This document shows positions 55,787-63,823 of a stretch of DNA of 64,000 nt, piece by piece; within the stretch, counting starts at the first letter, position 1; each line of letters begins with the position of its first letter. Origin of the DNA: Cytobacillus oceanisediminis (GTDB lineage Bacteria; Bacillota; Bacilli; Bacillales; Cytobacillaceae); the NCBI RefSeq assembly GCF_007830235.1, contig NZ_VLKI01000001.1, positions 555,481 through 619,480 on the forward strand, in the 5' to 3' direction. Both the position numbers and the translations under genes were made by a program. The notes beneath the pieces are model-generated. The model was not told the origin of the DNA and did not search any database. It was given only the letters and a program-made list of their open reading frames with translations.

Positions 55787-56019
55787 GGTAAAACCCCTCC
55801 CATTTAAATATGCCTCTCTTAATCTCTTAATACCCGCTTCTTAAAGAATGACTCTTATATCCAATAACTGTAAGAACATGAAACAAAGTTGTTACGCCGT
55901 AAATAGACTTTAATACTCTGTCATATTGCTGTTCTTTTTCTGAAATAAATTAGTGGTATGATAATTCTGACTGCATTAACTTTTTAACCGGAGATTATAC
56001 ATAAAGAGAGTGAAAATAG

Positions 56020-56514
56020 ATGCTAAATGTAACGGAAGCAGTAGAACAACTAATGTGTGCTGGCATTTCCGCCAACCACCAGGAAGTCGTACGCTGGATT
56101 GAAGAAGGGAAAATCAAGGCGGAACGCAGCCAGCGAAGGAAAACTTCCTACAAAATCAAAATAAAGGACCTTACTGATTTCATTTTCCAAAAACAAGCCG
56201 AAGAGCATCAGCGGCAATTGGAATGCATCCTTCAGGAAGTCAAAAGCCTTAAAGGCCAAATCGAAATCTTGCAGACCCGCATAAATATCGAGGAGTCTAA
56301 GGTACGCTCTTTAAAGAAAATGATACATAAACAAAATGAAATTTCAGACTCAGACTTTCACCCTGCCGAGGTTTTGGGCTTAAGCACTGAAACCGATGAG
56401 CAATTAATAAAAAAAGAATTTAAGAAACTGCTAAAAGCCCTCCATCCCGACCGCGGCGGAGATGAAAGGCTCTTTAAAGTGTTTAATGAACATTACAGTA
56501 AGATGCAGTTATAA
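56020..56514 (+). CDS. HTH - coiled coil - J-domain protein
   Basis: The protein has 164 residues. Residues 1-55 look like an excisionase/MerR-type winged helix (TEAVEQLMCAGISANHQEVV, RWIEEGKIKAERS), about 55-105 form a coiled coil (FIFQKQAEEHQRQLECILQE...LQTRINIEE) and 110-164 form a C-terminal J-domain with the DnaK-stimulating HPD motif (LKALHPDRGGDERLF). A DNA-binding-like head on a J-domain is unusual; it may recruit DnaK to a DNA or protein target. It stands alone between divergent and convergent genes. Confidence 0.75.
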   Translation: MLNVTEAVEQLMCAGISANHQEVVRWIEEGKIKAERSQRRKTSYKIKIKDLTDFIFQKQAEEHQRQLECILQEVKSLKGQIEILQTRINIEESKVRSLKKMIHKQNEISDSDFHPAEVLGLSTETDEQLIKKEFKKLLKALHPDRGGDERLFKVFNEHYSKMQL

Positions 56515-56530
56515 TTATTAGTATACTCAG

Positions 56531-57820
56531 TTAATAATCAATGGCTTTCATTTCTTTTTTCATAAGCAATATTTGCTCCATTTCAAATAAAAACTGCAGC
56601 ACATTTTCATAATCACTTGTTTGGAATAGTAACTCTTTATCGTTAAACACATAAATGGCTGGCTCCGCCTTGCCATCGTCTAACTTAAGTGACTTCTGTA
56701 TGGTAATGTTATCTGCTAATTTGAAGTCAGCTTTATGAGGAGATTTGAAAGGCTTGGTAAAAGAAGTATCGCCGATTGCCAGGATAGAGAATTTATCTTT
56801 CTCCTTTGATAGCCATTTCTTGTCCAGTAAAGTGCGGTCAGGTTCTTTTAATACTTTTATATTTTCTATTTTATGATAGAAAGGAATGTCTTTGTTTAAA
56901 TCAGTCACATCCAGACTGATTTTTTGGCCTGTCCGAATGGAAGAAACATCTTCTGCTGAAAAGGGCTTATCGTCCACCTTTATGAACCTAAACTCACGAT
57001 CTATATAAGTAACAACTCCTTCAACAGTCCTTTTGCGAACATAAGAATTTTCTTTTATATAATTCTTCAATTCTTCCAAAGTATTTGTCCGGAATACTTC
57101 TTTCTCCTGATCAAATAAAATATAACTTGGATCTTTTTCAACGTTCAATTCTGGATATAGCTTTTTAGCTGTTTCAGTATCTATGTATCCACGTCTTTCT
57201 ATTAAGAAGGCTGGGAATTCTGCATGAAGCTCATCACTTACTGACTGCCCATCCGATTCAGCGTCTCCTATAAGAAGCAGTGAATGATACCCCCTACTGT
57301 GAGCCAGATAATCTTTTTCAGGATTAACCTGCCGAATATTTAAAGGAATAATATATTCAGCCCTTTTACCATCTTTCCAATAAGCGTGAAGAGAAAGAGT
57401 TTCAATACTTGAATAATTACTTAAATAATAATCATTCTCGCCAAAATGACTATAATAAGGATTTACATAAAGTTTGTTATTATGATAGTTTCCTTTAGCA
57501 ACAAAAATGGGTTGCTCATCATCTGGAAAGCGAATTGTTAATTTATCGCTAAATTCTAGATTCTTATAGTTGAGCGACCCTGTTAAATCCTTTAATTCCT
57601 TCTCCACTTTTTCACCATTCCATTTATATGTACCCAAAACTGGCTGTATTTCTTGTTCTCCGACTGATACTGTTGGCATTGGAGGCTTTTCTTCCTTATA
57701 TACCTTTTGTTTGTCAAAATAAAGCATAACAAGGAAAACTCCAAATATCCCTATTCCCCATAAGATTCTTTTCTTTAACAAAGAGTTTTTAATCGGCTCG
57801 CTTCTTTCGTCCATTTCCAC
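56531..57820 (-). CDS. Membrane-anchored protein of unknown function
   Basis: The protein has 429 residues. After a charged start, one helix (about 19-37) anchors a long outside or inside domain with mixed alpha/beta character: WNGEKVEKELKDLTGSLNYK, LLLIGDAESDGQSV, EGVVTYIDREFRFIKVDDKP. Segments with AFLIERRGYIDTET and SYILFDQEKEVF recall thioredoxin-like or DUF proteins, but I cannot name it. It is followed convergently by the J-domain gene. Confidence 0.65.
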   Translation of the reverse strand: MEMDERSEPIKNSLLKKRILWGIGIFGVFLVMLYFDKQKVYKEEKPPMPTVSVGEQEIQPVLGTYKWNGEKVEKELKDLTGSLNYKNLEFSDKLTIRFPDDEQPIFVAKGNYHNNKLYVNPYYSHFGENDYYLSNYSSIETLSLHAYWKDGKRAEYIIPLNIRQVNPEKDYLAHSRGYHSLLLIGDAESDGQSVSDELHAEFPAFLIERRGYIDTETAKKLYPELNVEKDPSYILFDQEKEVFRTNTLEELKNYIKENSYVRKRTVEGVVTYIDREFRFIKVDDKPFSAEDVSSIRTGQKISLDVTDLNKDIPFYHKIENIKVLKEPDRTLLDKKWLSKEKDKFSILAIGDTSFTKPFKSPHKADFKLADNITIQKSLKLDDGKAEPAIYVFNDKELLFQTSDYENVLQFLFEMEQILLMKKEMKAIDY

Positions 57821-58000
57821 GTAAACCCCCCTCCCCCGATCTATATTTTATATACGGGTATAAGATCAAAAAGTTCTAAAATTTTACAGAAAACTTTATA
57901 TCCTTTTAAATTTGTTCTTTTTACTGTCTTTAAAACGAGACGATTTGCACTTATCCGCAGTTTTTTCTTTATCCCTTTTTTTCTAATCCTTTTGAAAATA

Positions 58001-58030
58001 AAAAGCTGCCCAAATAATATGGCAGCTTTT
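58001..58030 (-). terminator. Terminator after the HAD gene
   Basis: AAAAGCTGCC/GGGCAGCTTTT then TATTTT on the minus strand, about 40 bp after the HAD stop. Confidence 0.8.
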
Positions 58031-58070
58031 ATGAAAATGCCTGAATCACTTTCCTTTTTTATGAAAAAAA

Positions 58071-58730
58071 TCACATGATGACTTCCCATTTCCTTTTGTT
58101 TGCTACTTGTATAAGCCGAGGCTCTGGTTTTACCGCCACTGGATTTCCCACTAGTTCCAAAACACTTAAGTCAGAATAACTATCGCCATAGGCAAAGCTA
58201 TTTTCCCAATCCACATCCATACTAGCAAGTTTCTTATGAATTACTTCCTTTTTACGGATGCCATGAATGTACTCTAAAGGGAGGTGCCTGCCTTTTTTAT
58301 TATCAAATGAAATGCTGGTTCCAATAATGCTATCGAAGTGAATGCCTTTCATCACCGAGTTTAGAAGCGGTTCAAAAGCTCCAGACACAATCATAATATA
58401 ATACCCATCTTTTCTATGCTGTTCAAGTCTCTTTAAAACAGGCTCACTTAGATTTTTACTCATCATTCCACCTAACTCAGAAAAAAATTGCTCAATATCT
58501 GTTTTAGGGGCTGATCCAAAAGAAGATATGTAGCACCGCATTGAATAATCCTTCATTTTAGTTTCCGGATAAAGCTTGCATTTATAAGCTGCATAAACAG
58601 GTAAAATCCTTGAGATAAAGTATCGGTATTTTCGACTATGCTTAGGGTGTGTTTTTAAGTGTTTCATCAAAAGCGGAAAAGTTTCTTCTGGAAATAACGT
58701 TCTATCAAAGTCAAAAATGGCAACTTTCAT
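58071..58730 (-). CDS. HAD-IB family phosphatase
   Basis: The protein has 219 residues. Motif I IFDFDRTLFPEE (nucleophile Asp7, acid Asp9), motif II IMVSGAFEPLL, motif III Lys near the middle and motif IV AYGDSYSDLSVLE match HAD subfamily IB (SerB/SerB2-like). Substrate could be a phosphoserine, phospholipid or sugar phosphate. It appears monocistronic. Confidence 0.88.
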   Translation of the reverse strand: MKVAIFDFDRTLFPEETFPLLMKHLKTHPKHSRKYRYFISRILPVYAAYKCKLYPETKMKDYSMRCYISSFGSAPKTDIEQFFSELGGMMSKNLSEPVLKRLEQHRKDGYYIMIVSGAFEPLLNSVMKGIHFDSIIGTSISFDNKKGRHLPLEYIHGIRKKEVIHKKLASMDVDWENSFAYGDSYSDLSVLELVGNPVAVKPEPRLIQVANKRKWEVIM

Positions 58731-58942
58731 ACAATCATCCTTTCAGGCTATTGAGAGCTAAAGCTACATAAATATGAACAGCCCAAAGCGGACTATTTTG
58801 ATTAATTTGTAAATAGTATACCTTAAATTTTATTAAGCTACATTTAATGGGTTCTATTTTCATAAAAATCTTTTCTTTACGGAACATAATAGCCAGGCGA
58901 AAAATTATAGAGAGGAAAACCTGCCCATACAGGCTAAAAATA

Positions 58943-58989
58943 AAAAAATCCCCGGCCCCAAATAAACTGGAATGTACTTAAGACCGGGC
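58943..58989 (-). terminator. Terminator after ynfA remnant
   Basis: GCCCGG...CCGGGG stem with a long loop followed by ATTTTTTTATTTTT on the minus strand. Confidence 0.5.
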
Positions 58990-58994
58990 AAACA

Positions 58995-59319
58995 TTATTG
59001 CCGAGGCGTAAACAGGATGACTGAAGCTCCAATAAGACAGATCCCTGCACCAAGCCAGTCATAGAAATCCGGAGATTTTTTCCATCCCCCACCCCCATAA
59101 AATAGACAGAACGATAAAAACGCCACCATATGCCGCATACACTCTGCCGAATGATGGAAAGGCTTGGAAAGCAGCTATTACACCCTAAAATGCAAGGATG
59201 ATTCCTCCGCCTATCCCCCAGAAATATGGCTTGCCCTCTCTTATCCACTGCCAAATCAAATAACCCCCGCCAATTTCAGCTAATCCCGCAAGAATAAATA
59301 ATACAATTGCATTAATCAT
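58995..59319 (-). pseudogene. Broken ynfA (UPF0060 membrane protein)
   Basis: From ATG 59319 the frame reads [20 protein letters not shown], then [17 protein letters not shown], the start of YnfA/UPF0060, a four-helix membrane protein of about 108 residues. A TAG follows IILAF; after it the frame continues [22 protein letters not shown]-rich run (GGGGGTGGGGG) shifts the frame before [20 protein letters not shown] and the end ILFTPRQ. Two lesions mean it is not functional. Confidence 0.85.
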
Positions 59320-59380
59320 ATAACCACTTCCTAAAAACATTATCACTTTACTACCCCACACAATCTATTTCTCAAAAGAA

Positions 59381-59416
59381 AAATCCATGACAGCTAAAAA
59401 GAGCTATCATGGATTT
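59381..59416 (-). terminator. Strong hairpin terminator
   Basis: AAATCCATGACAGCT/AGCTATCATGGATTT, 15-bp stem, just after the 39-residue gene on the minus strand. Confidence 0.8.
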
Positions 59417-59422
59417 CCCTGC

Positions 59423-59542
59423 TTATTGCGGCCGTTTTGTCATCCGCTTCGCCTTTTCATTGCGGTCCGCTTGGACAATTTTCTCACGGACTTCCGGCGG
59501 AATCGAAGCAGATGATCCTTTCGGGTACTTTTGAGATTTCAC
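59423..59542 (-). CDS. Small basic protein (39 residues)
   Basis: GTG 59542 with AAGGAG about 12 nt upstream. The product (MKSQKYPKGSSASIPPEVRE, then KIVQADRNEKAKRMTKRPQ) is basic and resembles short conserved Bacillaceae proteins, but I cannot name it. It lies 23 bp after the YkvS-like gene, in the same direction, and just before a strong terminator. Confidence 0.55.
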   Translation of the reverse strand: MKSQKYPKGSSASIPPEVREKIVQADRNEKAKRMTKRPQ

Positions 59543-59565
59543 CGTAGAGATGCACTCCTTCCAGT

Positions 59566-59775
59566 TTATTTAACCACCTTATACCTTTTATGGCTGATGA
59601 CCGTTTTTATTGGTTCATCCTTCTTGGGATTGATCCCTAATTCCACAATGACAGAGTTATCTCGCACAACAACTACCTTGCCCTTTTTCCCTTTTTCCGT
59701 ACCGCTTGTAATACTGATGGTATCCCCAATGTCCGCTTTTTTTACATCACTTGCCTTTTCTGTTTCTTCAGCCAT
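59566..59775 (-). CDS. YkvS-like DUF2187 protein (KOW-type)
   Basis: The protein has 69 residues. IGDTISITSGTEKGKKGKVV and VVRDNSVIVELGINPKKDEP form the small KOW-like beta-barrel of DUF2187 (Bacillus subtilis YkvS). A nucleic-acid role is possible but unproven. ATG 59775 has AAGGAG upstream. It is probably co-transcribed with the 39-residue gene downstream. Confidence 0.85.
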   Translation of the reverse strand: MAEETEKASDVKKADIGDTISITSGTEKGKKGKVVVVRDNSVIVELGINPKKDEPIKTVISHKRYKVVK

Positions 59776-59907
59776 CTTGGATTCTCCTTTTAATACGTTT
59801 ATTTCTGCGGCCAGCTTTTAAAGTCCGCAGCTGTTTTTATGCTATGTCGCTAGTATTGCCGTTTCCCTATCTCACAAAACCCAATTATGAAAATTTGAAG
59901 CTGAAGT

Positions 59908-60192
59908 TTACGTGTTCTTGTTTTTTGTAATCTTTCGCACATGAAAGTCCTTCAAAATATTTAAACCGGCACGGATAATCATCATAATGCTGCCAGCCAG
60001 GAAAAATGAAATGGAAACCACCTGACTGACATCTGTCAAAAATAAAATGCTTCCTATTAAATATAAAACGCCCAGTAACAGATCATTGAAGAAGGATAAA
60101 ACCTGATAGCGATGTTCAATAATCATTTGGTAATTGCCCATCTCTATTTGTACGTCTTCCTGCTGTTCTCTCACGAGCTTTTTTATCTTCAT
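59908..60192 (-). CDS. YrhK-family small membrane protein
   Basis: The protein has 94 residues from ATG 60192 (GGGGGTG 7 nt upstream). It has two helices (SFFNDLLLGVLYLIGSILF, VSISFFLAGSIMMIIRAGLN) and the YrhK signature NYQMIIEHRYQVLSFFND. Function unknown. Confidence 0.8.
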   Translation of the reverse strand: MKIKKLVREQQEDVQIEMGNYQMIIEHRYQVLSFFNDLLLGVLYLIGSILFLTDVSQVVSISFFLAGSIMMIIRAGLNILKDFHVRKITKNKNT

Positions 60193-60279
60193 TAAATAAC
60201 ACCCCCGTTTTTGTTTTCCACGATCGATATCATTCATTCATCTTTAGACATGACGAAATATGGAAGGTGTATTTTTACC

Positions 60280-61008
60280 TTAAGAAAAGTTATCAAGCAT
60301 TAACGAAACCAGCAAGCCAAGAGCTGCAATAAATCCTGTCATCGGACCGCTGTCTTCATAAGCTTCCGGCATCATGGTAGACGCTACCATTGCAATAATC
60401 GCCCCGCCTGCAAAGCCCGCAATTACGGACATCACCTCTTTTGAAGCACCATCCAGGAACACGAATCCGATCAAGGAAGCCAGGCTGGAGATCACGAAAA
60501 CCAAAATCCATAATAAAATAATTTTCTTTTTCGAATAACCGCTTTTTTCCATACCTGAAGAGCTGGAAAGGCCTTCAGGAAAATTACTTATAAATATAGC
60601 TGCAACCAAAAGAAAGCTCACGGACTGTTCTTCAATCAGGCTCGCACCAATCATAATGGATTCCGGTATGGCATCCATGATCGTACCGATGAAAAGAACC
60701 ATTCCCCCTGTGGTAGCGGCTTTATGGCCTGACCTTTTCCGATTCTGTGCGCCTTTGTTGGAAATCATAATATCAAAAAGGGTAAATGTAATTGCGCCTG
60801 CAACAAACCCAATACTAGTTGGAAATAATCCGCCATTATGTACGGATTCGCCCAGAAGTTCATAAGCTGCCGCACCGATTAATACACCAGTACCAAACGC
60901 CATTATGTAACCGATCATTTTTTTGCTGATAGGTAAAAACATGGCCGCCAATGCCCCTAATAAAACTGCTGAACCTGACACCCCACCCCATATTGCAGCA
61001 ATCCACAT
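60280..61008 (-). CDS. ZIP-family metal transporter
   Basis: The protein has 242 residues with about eight helices, divalent metal (Zn, Fe, Mn) uptake or efflux. The conserved helix 4 and 5 motifs are visible as GTIMDAIPESIMIGASL and AIFISNFPEGLSSSSGM, where NFPEG is the metal site. It resembles the short bacterial ZIP/ZupT group. The charged start lies at 61008 behind GGAGAGGATAACC. No metal regulator is adjacent. Confidence 0.88.
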   Translation of the reverse strand: MWIAAIWGGVSGSAVLLGALAAMFLPISKKMIGYIMAFGTGVLIGAAAYELLGESVHNGGLFPTSIGFVAGAITFTLFDIMISNKGAQNRKRSGHKAATTGGMVLFIGTIMDAIPESIMIGASLIEEQSVSFLLVAAIFISNFPEGLSSSSGMEKSGYSKKKIILLWILVFVISSLASLIGFVFLDGASKEVMSVIAGFAGGAIIAMVASTMMPEAYEDSGPMTGFIAALGLLVSLMLDNFS

Positions 61009-61123
61009 GGTTATCCTCTCCCTTCTGATTTGGCTCCCGTTTTGTTTGGTAATCTAGTATTTCCGTTTAGACATGCAAAAAACCAATTTTAGCGGATTCA
61101 CTATATATCATGTCAGAAAGTAC

Positions 61124-61160
61124 AAAAAAAAGAGCAGGACCTGTAAGGTTCTGTTCTTTT
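61124..61160 (-). terminator. Terminator of catD-catE-reductase operon
   Basis: AAAAAGAACAGAACC/GGTCCTGCTCTTTTT with a 5-nt loop and T-run on the minus strand. Confidence 0.8.
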
Positions 61161-61169
61161 TCCTATTTT

Positions 61170-61709
61170 TTATCTAATTGATTTTAATGCACCGCTCCAG
61201 ACGACCACTTGGTCAAGCATTCCATTCACATTATCTAGATGAAGATCCTGCGGTTTGAAGTCTGTTCCATTTTCAAAGTCAGTAAATAATGAAAGCGTTG
61301 GGTGTGTTCGAACGTCTGCAATCATCAGTTCTCCCATTATTCCGCGCAAATGTTCAGCAGCGCGTGCACCGCCGGTTGAACCATAGCTTACAATACCGGC
61401 CGCTTTATTGTTCCAGGCTTCACGGGCAAGATCAAGGGCATTTTTTAATGCTCCTGTAATACTGTGGTTGTATTCTTGAACGATAAACACAAACCCATCC
61501 AGGCTTGCAAGCTTCTCATTCCAAGCTACAATTCCCGGTGCGTCCGCTTCACCTAAAAATGGCAATTTGAAGTCTGCAATATCTACGATTTCATAATTCG
61601 CATCTCCGCGTTTATCCGCAATTTCTTTTACCCATTCCCCAACCTGCGGGCTGACTCTTCCTTGACGTGTGCTTCCTAAAATAATCCCAATATTTAATTT
61701 CTCGCTCAT
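61170..61709 (-). CDS. NADPH-dependent FMN reductase (azoreductase-like)
   Basis: The protein has 179 residues from ATG 61709 (AAAGGAGG upstream; the open frame extends 17 codons without support). It is a flavodoxin-like fold: IGIILGSTRQGRVSPQVGEW binds FMN phosphate, LPFLGEADAPG and EYNHSITGALKNALDLA are family blocks. Such enzymes reduce quinones and azo dyes. It lies 76 bp after catE, consistent with a quinone-detoxification operon. Confidence 0.88.
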   Translation of the reverse strand: MSEKLNIGIILGSTRQGRVSPQVGEWVKEIADKRGDANYEIVDIADFKLPFLGEADAPGIVAWNEKLASLDGFVFIVQEYNHSITGALKNALDLAREAWNNKAAGIVSYGSTGGARAAEHLRGIMGELMIADVRTHPTLSLFTDFENGTDFKPQDLHLDNVNGMLDQVVVWSGALKSIR

Positions 61710-61785
61710 TGTTTCTTCCTCCTTTGTTTTTCTTCCAAATAAATTTTTTAAAAATCCCATATCTTACACCACCTGGTTACATGTA

Positions 61786-62634
61786 TTAAATTTGCAAAAG
61801 AATTCGATTTCCTGAAGGATCTGAGGTAATAAATTGATTATTTTCTTTTGTTACAGCTGCGCCAATTTTTCTCAAATTCGCGATTACCCTATTTCTTGCT
61901 GCCTCATTATCCAGAATGAGTGTATAGGTTTGAAGGCCGGCACTGTTTTCACTAGGTGCAGGTGCACCCACTCCATTCCAAGTGTTCAAGCCAATATGGT
62001 GATGATATTTGCCGGTGGATATAAACAAAGCCTGATTTCCATAGCGGCTGACCACATCAAAACCAAATCCCTTTGTATAAAACTCCTCCGTTTTCTCCAG
62101 CTCAGACACATGTAAGTGGATATGCCCCATTACCGTTCTGCTCGGCAGGCCCTTCCATAACTGCTGTTTACCCATGGAAAGCAAGTCTGGAAAGTTCAAA
62201 GGATCTACTGCCATTTCCACTTCGTCGTTATTCCAGTGCCACTCTGAAGGCTCACGGTCAATATAGATTTCAATGCCATTGCCATCTGGATCTGATAAAT
62301 AAAGAGCTTCACTGACAAGATGGTCAGAAGATCCAAACCGCAAGCCAATTTCCATGAAATGCTGAACAATTTCAGCCAAATCAGAGCGCTTAGGAAGCAG
62401 CAGGGCGTAGTGATACAAGCCAGTCGTTCTACCCATCTTAGGTTCAACATTTTCAGGCTGCTCAATGGATAACAAAATCGTTTTGCCATCAGCAGTCAAT
62501 TGAGCTGTTCTTTCCGTTTGTTCTAATACTTTAAAGCCGATTACTTCCTTATAAAAAGCCAAAGAGCGTTCCAGATCTTGCACCTTCAGATTGACCTGGG
62601 CCACAAAGGTGTTTGGTTTAGTATGAAAATTCAT
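61786..62634 (-). CDS. catE: Catechol 2,3-dioxygenase-type VOC protein (CatE-like)
   Basis: The protein has 282 residues. Two vicinal-oxygen-chelate repeats (about 8-125 and 155-280): VAQVNLKVQDLERSLAFYKE and MGHIHLHVSELEKTEEFYTK. Metal-binding His and Glu are in HIHLHV, YHHHIGLNTW and LQTYTLIL; the GTGIEIYIDR-like block is GNGIEIYIDREP. In Bacillus subtilis CatE removes catechol by ring cleavage. It follows catD by 18 bp. Confidence 0.88.
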   Translation of the reverse strand: MNFHTKPNTFVAQVNLKVQDLERSLAFYKEVIGFKVLEQTERTAQLTADGKTILLSIEQPENVEPKMGRTTGLYHYALLLPKRSDLAEIVQHFMEIGLRFGSSDHLVSEALYLSDPDGNGIEIYIDREPSEWHWNNDEVEMAVDPLNFPDLLSMGKQQLWKGLPSRTVMGHIHLHVSELEKTEEFYTKGFGFDVVSRYGNQALFISTGKYHHHIGLNTWNGVGAPAPSENSAGLQTYTLILDNEAARNRVIANLRKIGAAVTKENNQFITSDPSGNRILLQI

Positions 62635-62652
62635 ATGAATTCCTCCTGCCCC

Positions 62653-63057
62653 TTAGATTTCCTTAGACTGAAAAAATTTGTTTTCCAGAGACAGTGCAGA
62701 TTCCTTAGCCAATACAAAATATATGGATGCAGCCAGTAAAATTAAATCCAATTCATAGCCTGCCATTTGGCCGTTCCCCAGAAGTCCAGCAGGAAGCTTG
62801 GCAGTAAAAATAGCTCCCAACAAAATAATGGCAAACAGTACAGAAACAATTTTTGTACCAATTCCCAGTATCACCGCGATACCCCCTACCAACTCGATCA
62901 TCCCGACCACATAGGCCATAAAACCTGGTATGCCAAGGCTATCAAAAAAACCAGCCGTATTACTAATGCCTCCCTGGAATTTTGATAATCCATGGATAAA
63001 GAAAATAAATCCCAACACTACACGCAAAATAAATTTGCCTATTTCATTTTTGTTCAT
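62653..63057 (-). CDS. catD: DoxX-family membrane protein (CatD-like)
   Basis: The protein has 134 residues with four helices. FILRVVLGFIFFIHGLSKFQ and GMIELVGGIAVILGIGTKIV are DoxX features. In Bacillus subtilis CatD acts with CatE against catechols and quinones. It is the first gene of this operon; the inverted repeat ACTTAC-TTTAT-GTAAGT upstream is its likely operator. Confidence 0.88.
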   Translation of the reverse strand: MNKNEIGKFILRVVLGFIFFIHGLSKFQGGISNTAGFFDSLGIPGFMAYVVGMIELVGGIAVILGIGTKIVSVLFAIILLGAIFTAKLPAGLLGNGQMAGYELDLILLAASIYFVLAKESALSLENKFFQSKEI

Positions 63058-63088
63058 GTGTTCCTCTCCTTATTCCCTGTTGTTAGTT

Positions 63089-63105
63089 ACTTACTTTATG
63101 TAAGT
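63089..63105. promoter_or_regulatory. Operator of the CatR/YodB type
   Basis: ACTTAC-TTTAT-GTAAGT lies 32 bp before catD. A second dyad, AATTAC-GTCAA-GTAATT (63125-63141), lies nearer catR. YodB/CatR-type repressors bind such TTAC/GTAA dyads. Confidence 0.7.
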
Positions 63106-63207
63106 TAGTATATTACTGTTATTAAATTACGTCAAGTAATTATTTTATAAAAAGTGATTTAATTATTTTCTGTTTATGTCTATAATAAAAGATAAGGAGT
63201 GATACTT

Positions 63208-63519
63208 ATGGATAAGTCGCTAATTTGTCCTAGATTTGAAAAAGCCATCAGTTTATTGAGCCAGCGCTGGACTGGATTAATTATTTATCAATTACTCAAC
63301 GGACCGCAGCGGTTCTGCAATATTGAATCCTCTATCGGGATTAGCGGCAAAGTCCTTTCAGATCGGTTAAAGGATTTGGAGAATGAGGGTATCGTAAAAC
63401 GAGATGTCTACCCGGAAACACCTGTAAGAATCGAATATTCCTTAACGAAAAAGGGCTTGGCAATGGAACCGCTCATGAAAGAGATAGAAAAATGGTCGCA
63501 AACCTGGTTAGAGGCATAA
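63208..63519 (+). CDS. catR: HxlR-type redox repressor (CatR/YodB-like)
   Basis: The protein has 103 residues from ATG 63208 (AAGGAG 8 nt upstream). It is a winged-helix DUF24 protein with conserved Cys7 (MDKSLICPRFEKA), the residue oxidised or alkylated by quinones in Bacillus YodB and CatR. RWTGLIIYQLLNGPQRFCNI and SDRLKDLENEGIVKRDVYPE are family blocks; a second Cys lies near 36. It is divergent from catDE and probably represses it and itself. Confidence 0.9.
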   Translation: MDKSLICPRFEKAISLLSQRWTGLIIYQLLNGPQRFCNIESSIGISGKVLSDRLKDLENEGIVKRDVYPETPVRIEYSLTKKGLAMEPLMKEIEKWSQTWLEA

Positions 63520-63539
63520 TTCAGTTTTAAATAGAAATT

Positions 63540-63578
63540 AAAAGGGCAATAGTTTATGCAAACTATCGCCCTTTTTTA
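63540..63578 (+). terminator. Terminator after catR
   Basis: AAAGGGCAATAGTTT/AAACTATCGCCCTTTTTT with a short ATGC loop. Confidence 0.88.
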
Positions 63579-63595
63579 TTTGTCTACACAAAAAA

Positions 63596-63767
63596 GAGGC
63601 TGTCTCAAAAGGTTTTTGCACCCTGTTGATTGGAGTAGAAGGGGCGAGACTCCTGCGGGAGAAGCGAGTCAGCGGGAGACCCCGCAGGTGCGAATGCACC
63701 GAGGAGGCTCCCGGACCGCCCGCGTTTGCTGAGTCCCTGGAGCGGAATTCAACAGGCCAATTTTATA
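63596..63767. repeat. Interspersed repeat, copy 5 (inverted)
   Basis: The reverse complement carries GGCCTGTTGAATTCCGCTCC, the GGTCTCC core, CTCCCGCAGGA and CAATCAACAGGGTGC as in copies 1-4. It is in the opposite orientation and is diverged at the ends (GAGGCTGTCTCAAAA). Confidence 0.75.
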
Positions 63768-63778
63768 GAGGAAAAAAA

Positions 63779-63814
63779 GAGGGTGCCCGAAAGTTATGCT
63801 TTTGGGACACCCTC
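63779..63814 (-). terminator. Terminator of the right-edge gene
   Basis: GAGGGTG(C)CC/GG(G)ACACCCTC stem, T7 on the minus strand, 9 bp after the nucleosidase stop. Confidence 0.75.
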
Positions 63815-63823
63815 TTCACATTT

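Noticed and set aside
57841..58089. 82-codon ORF after the HAD gene
   Set aside because: It overlaps the HAD end and runs through that gene's terminator hairpin; no independent ribosome site.
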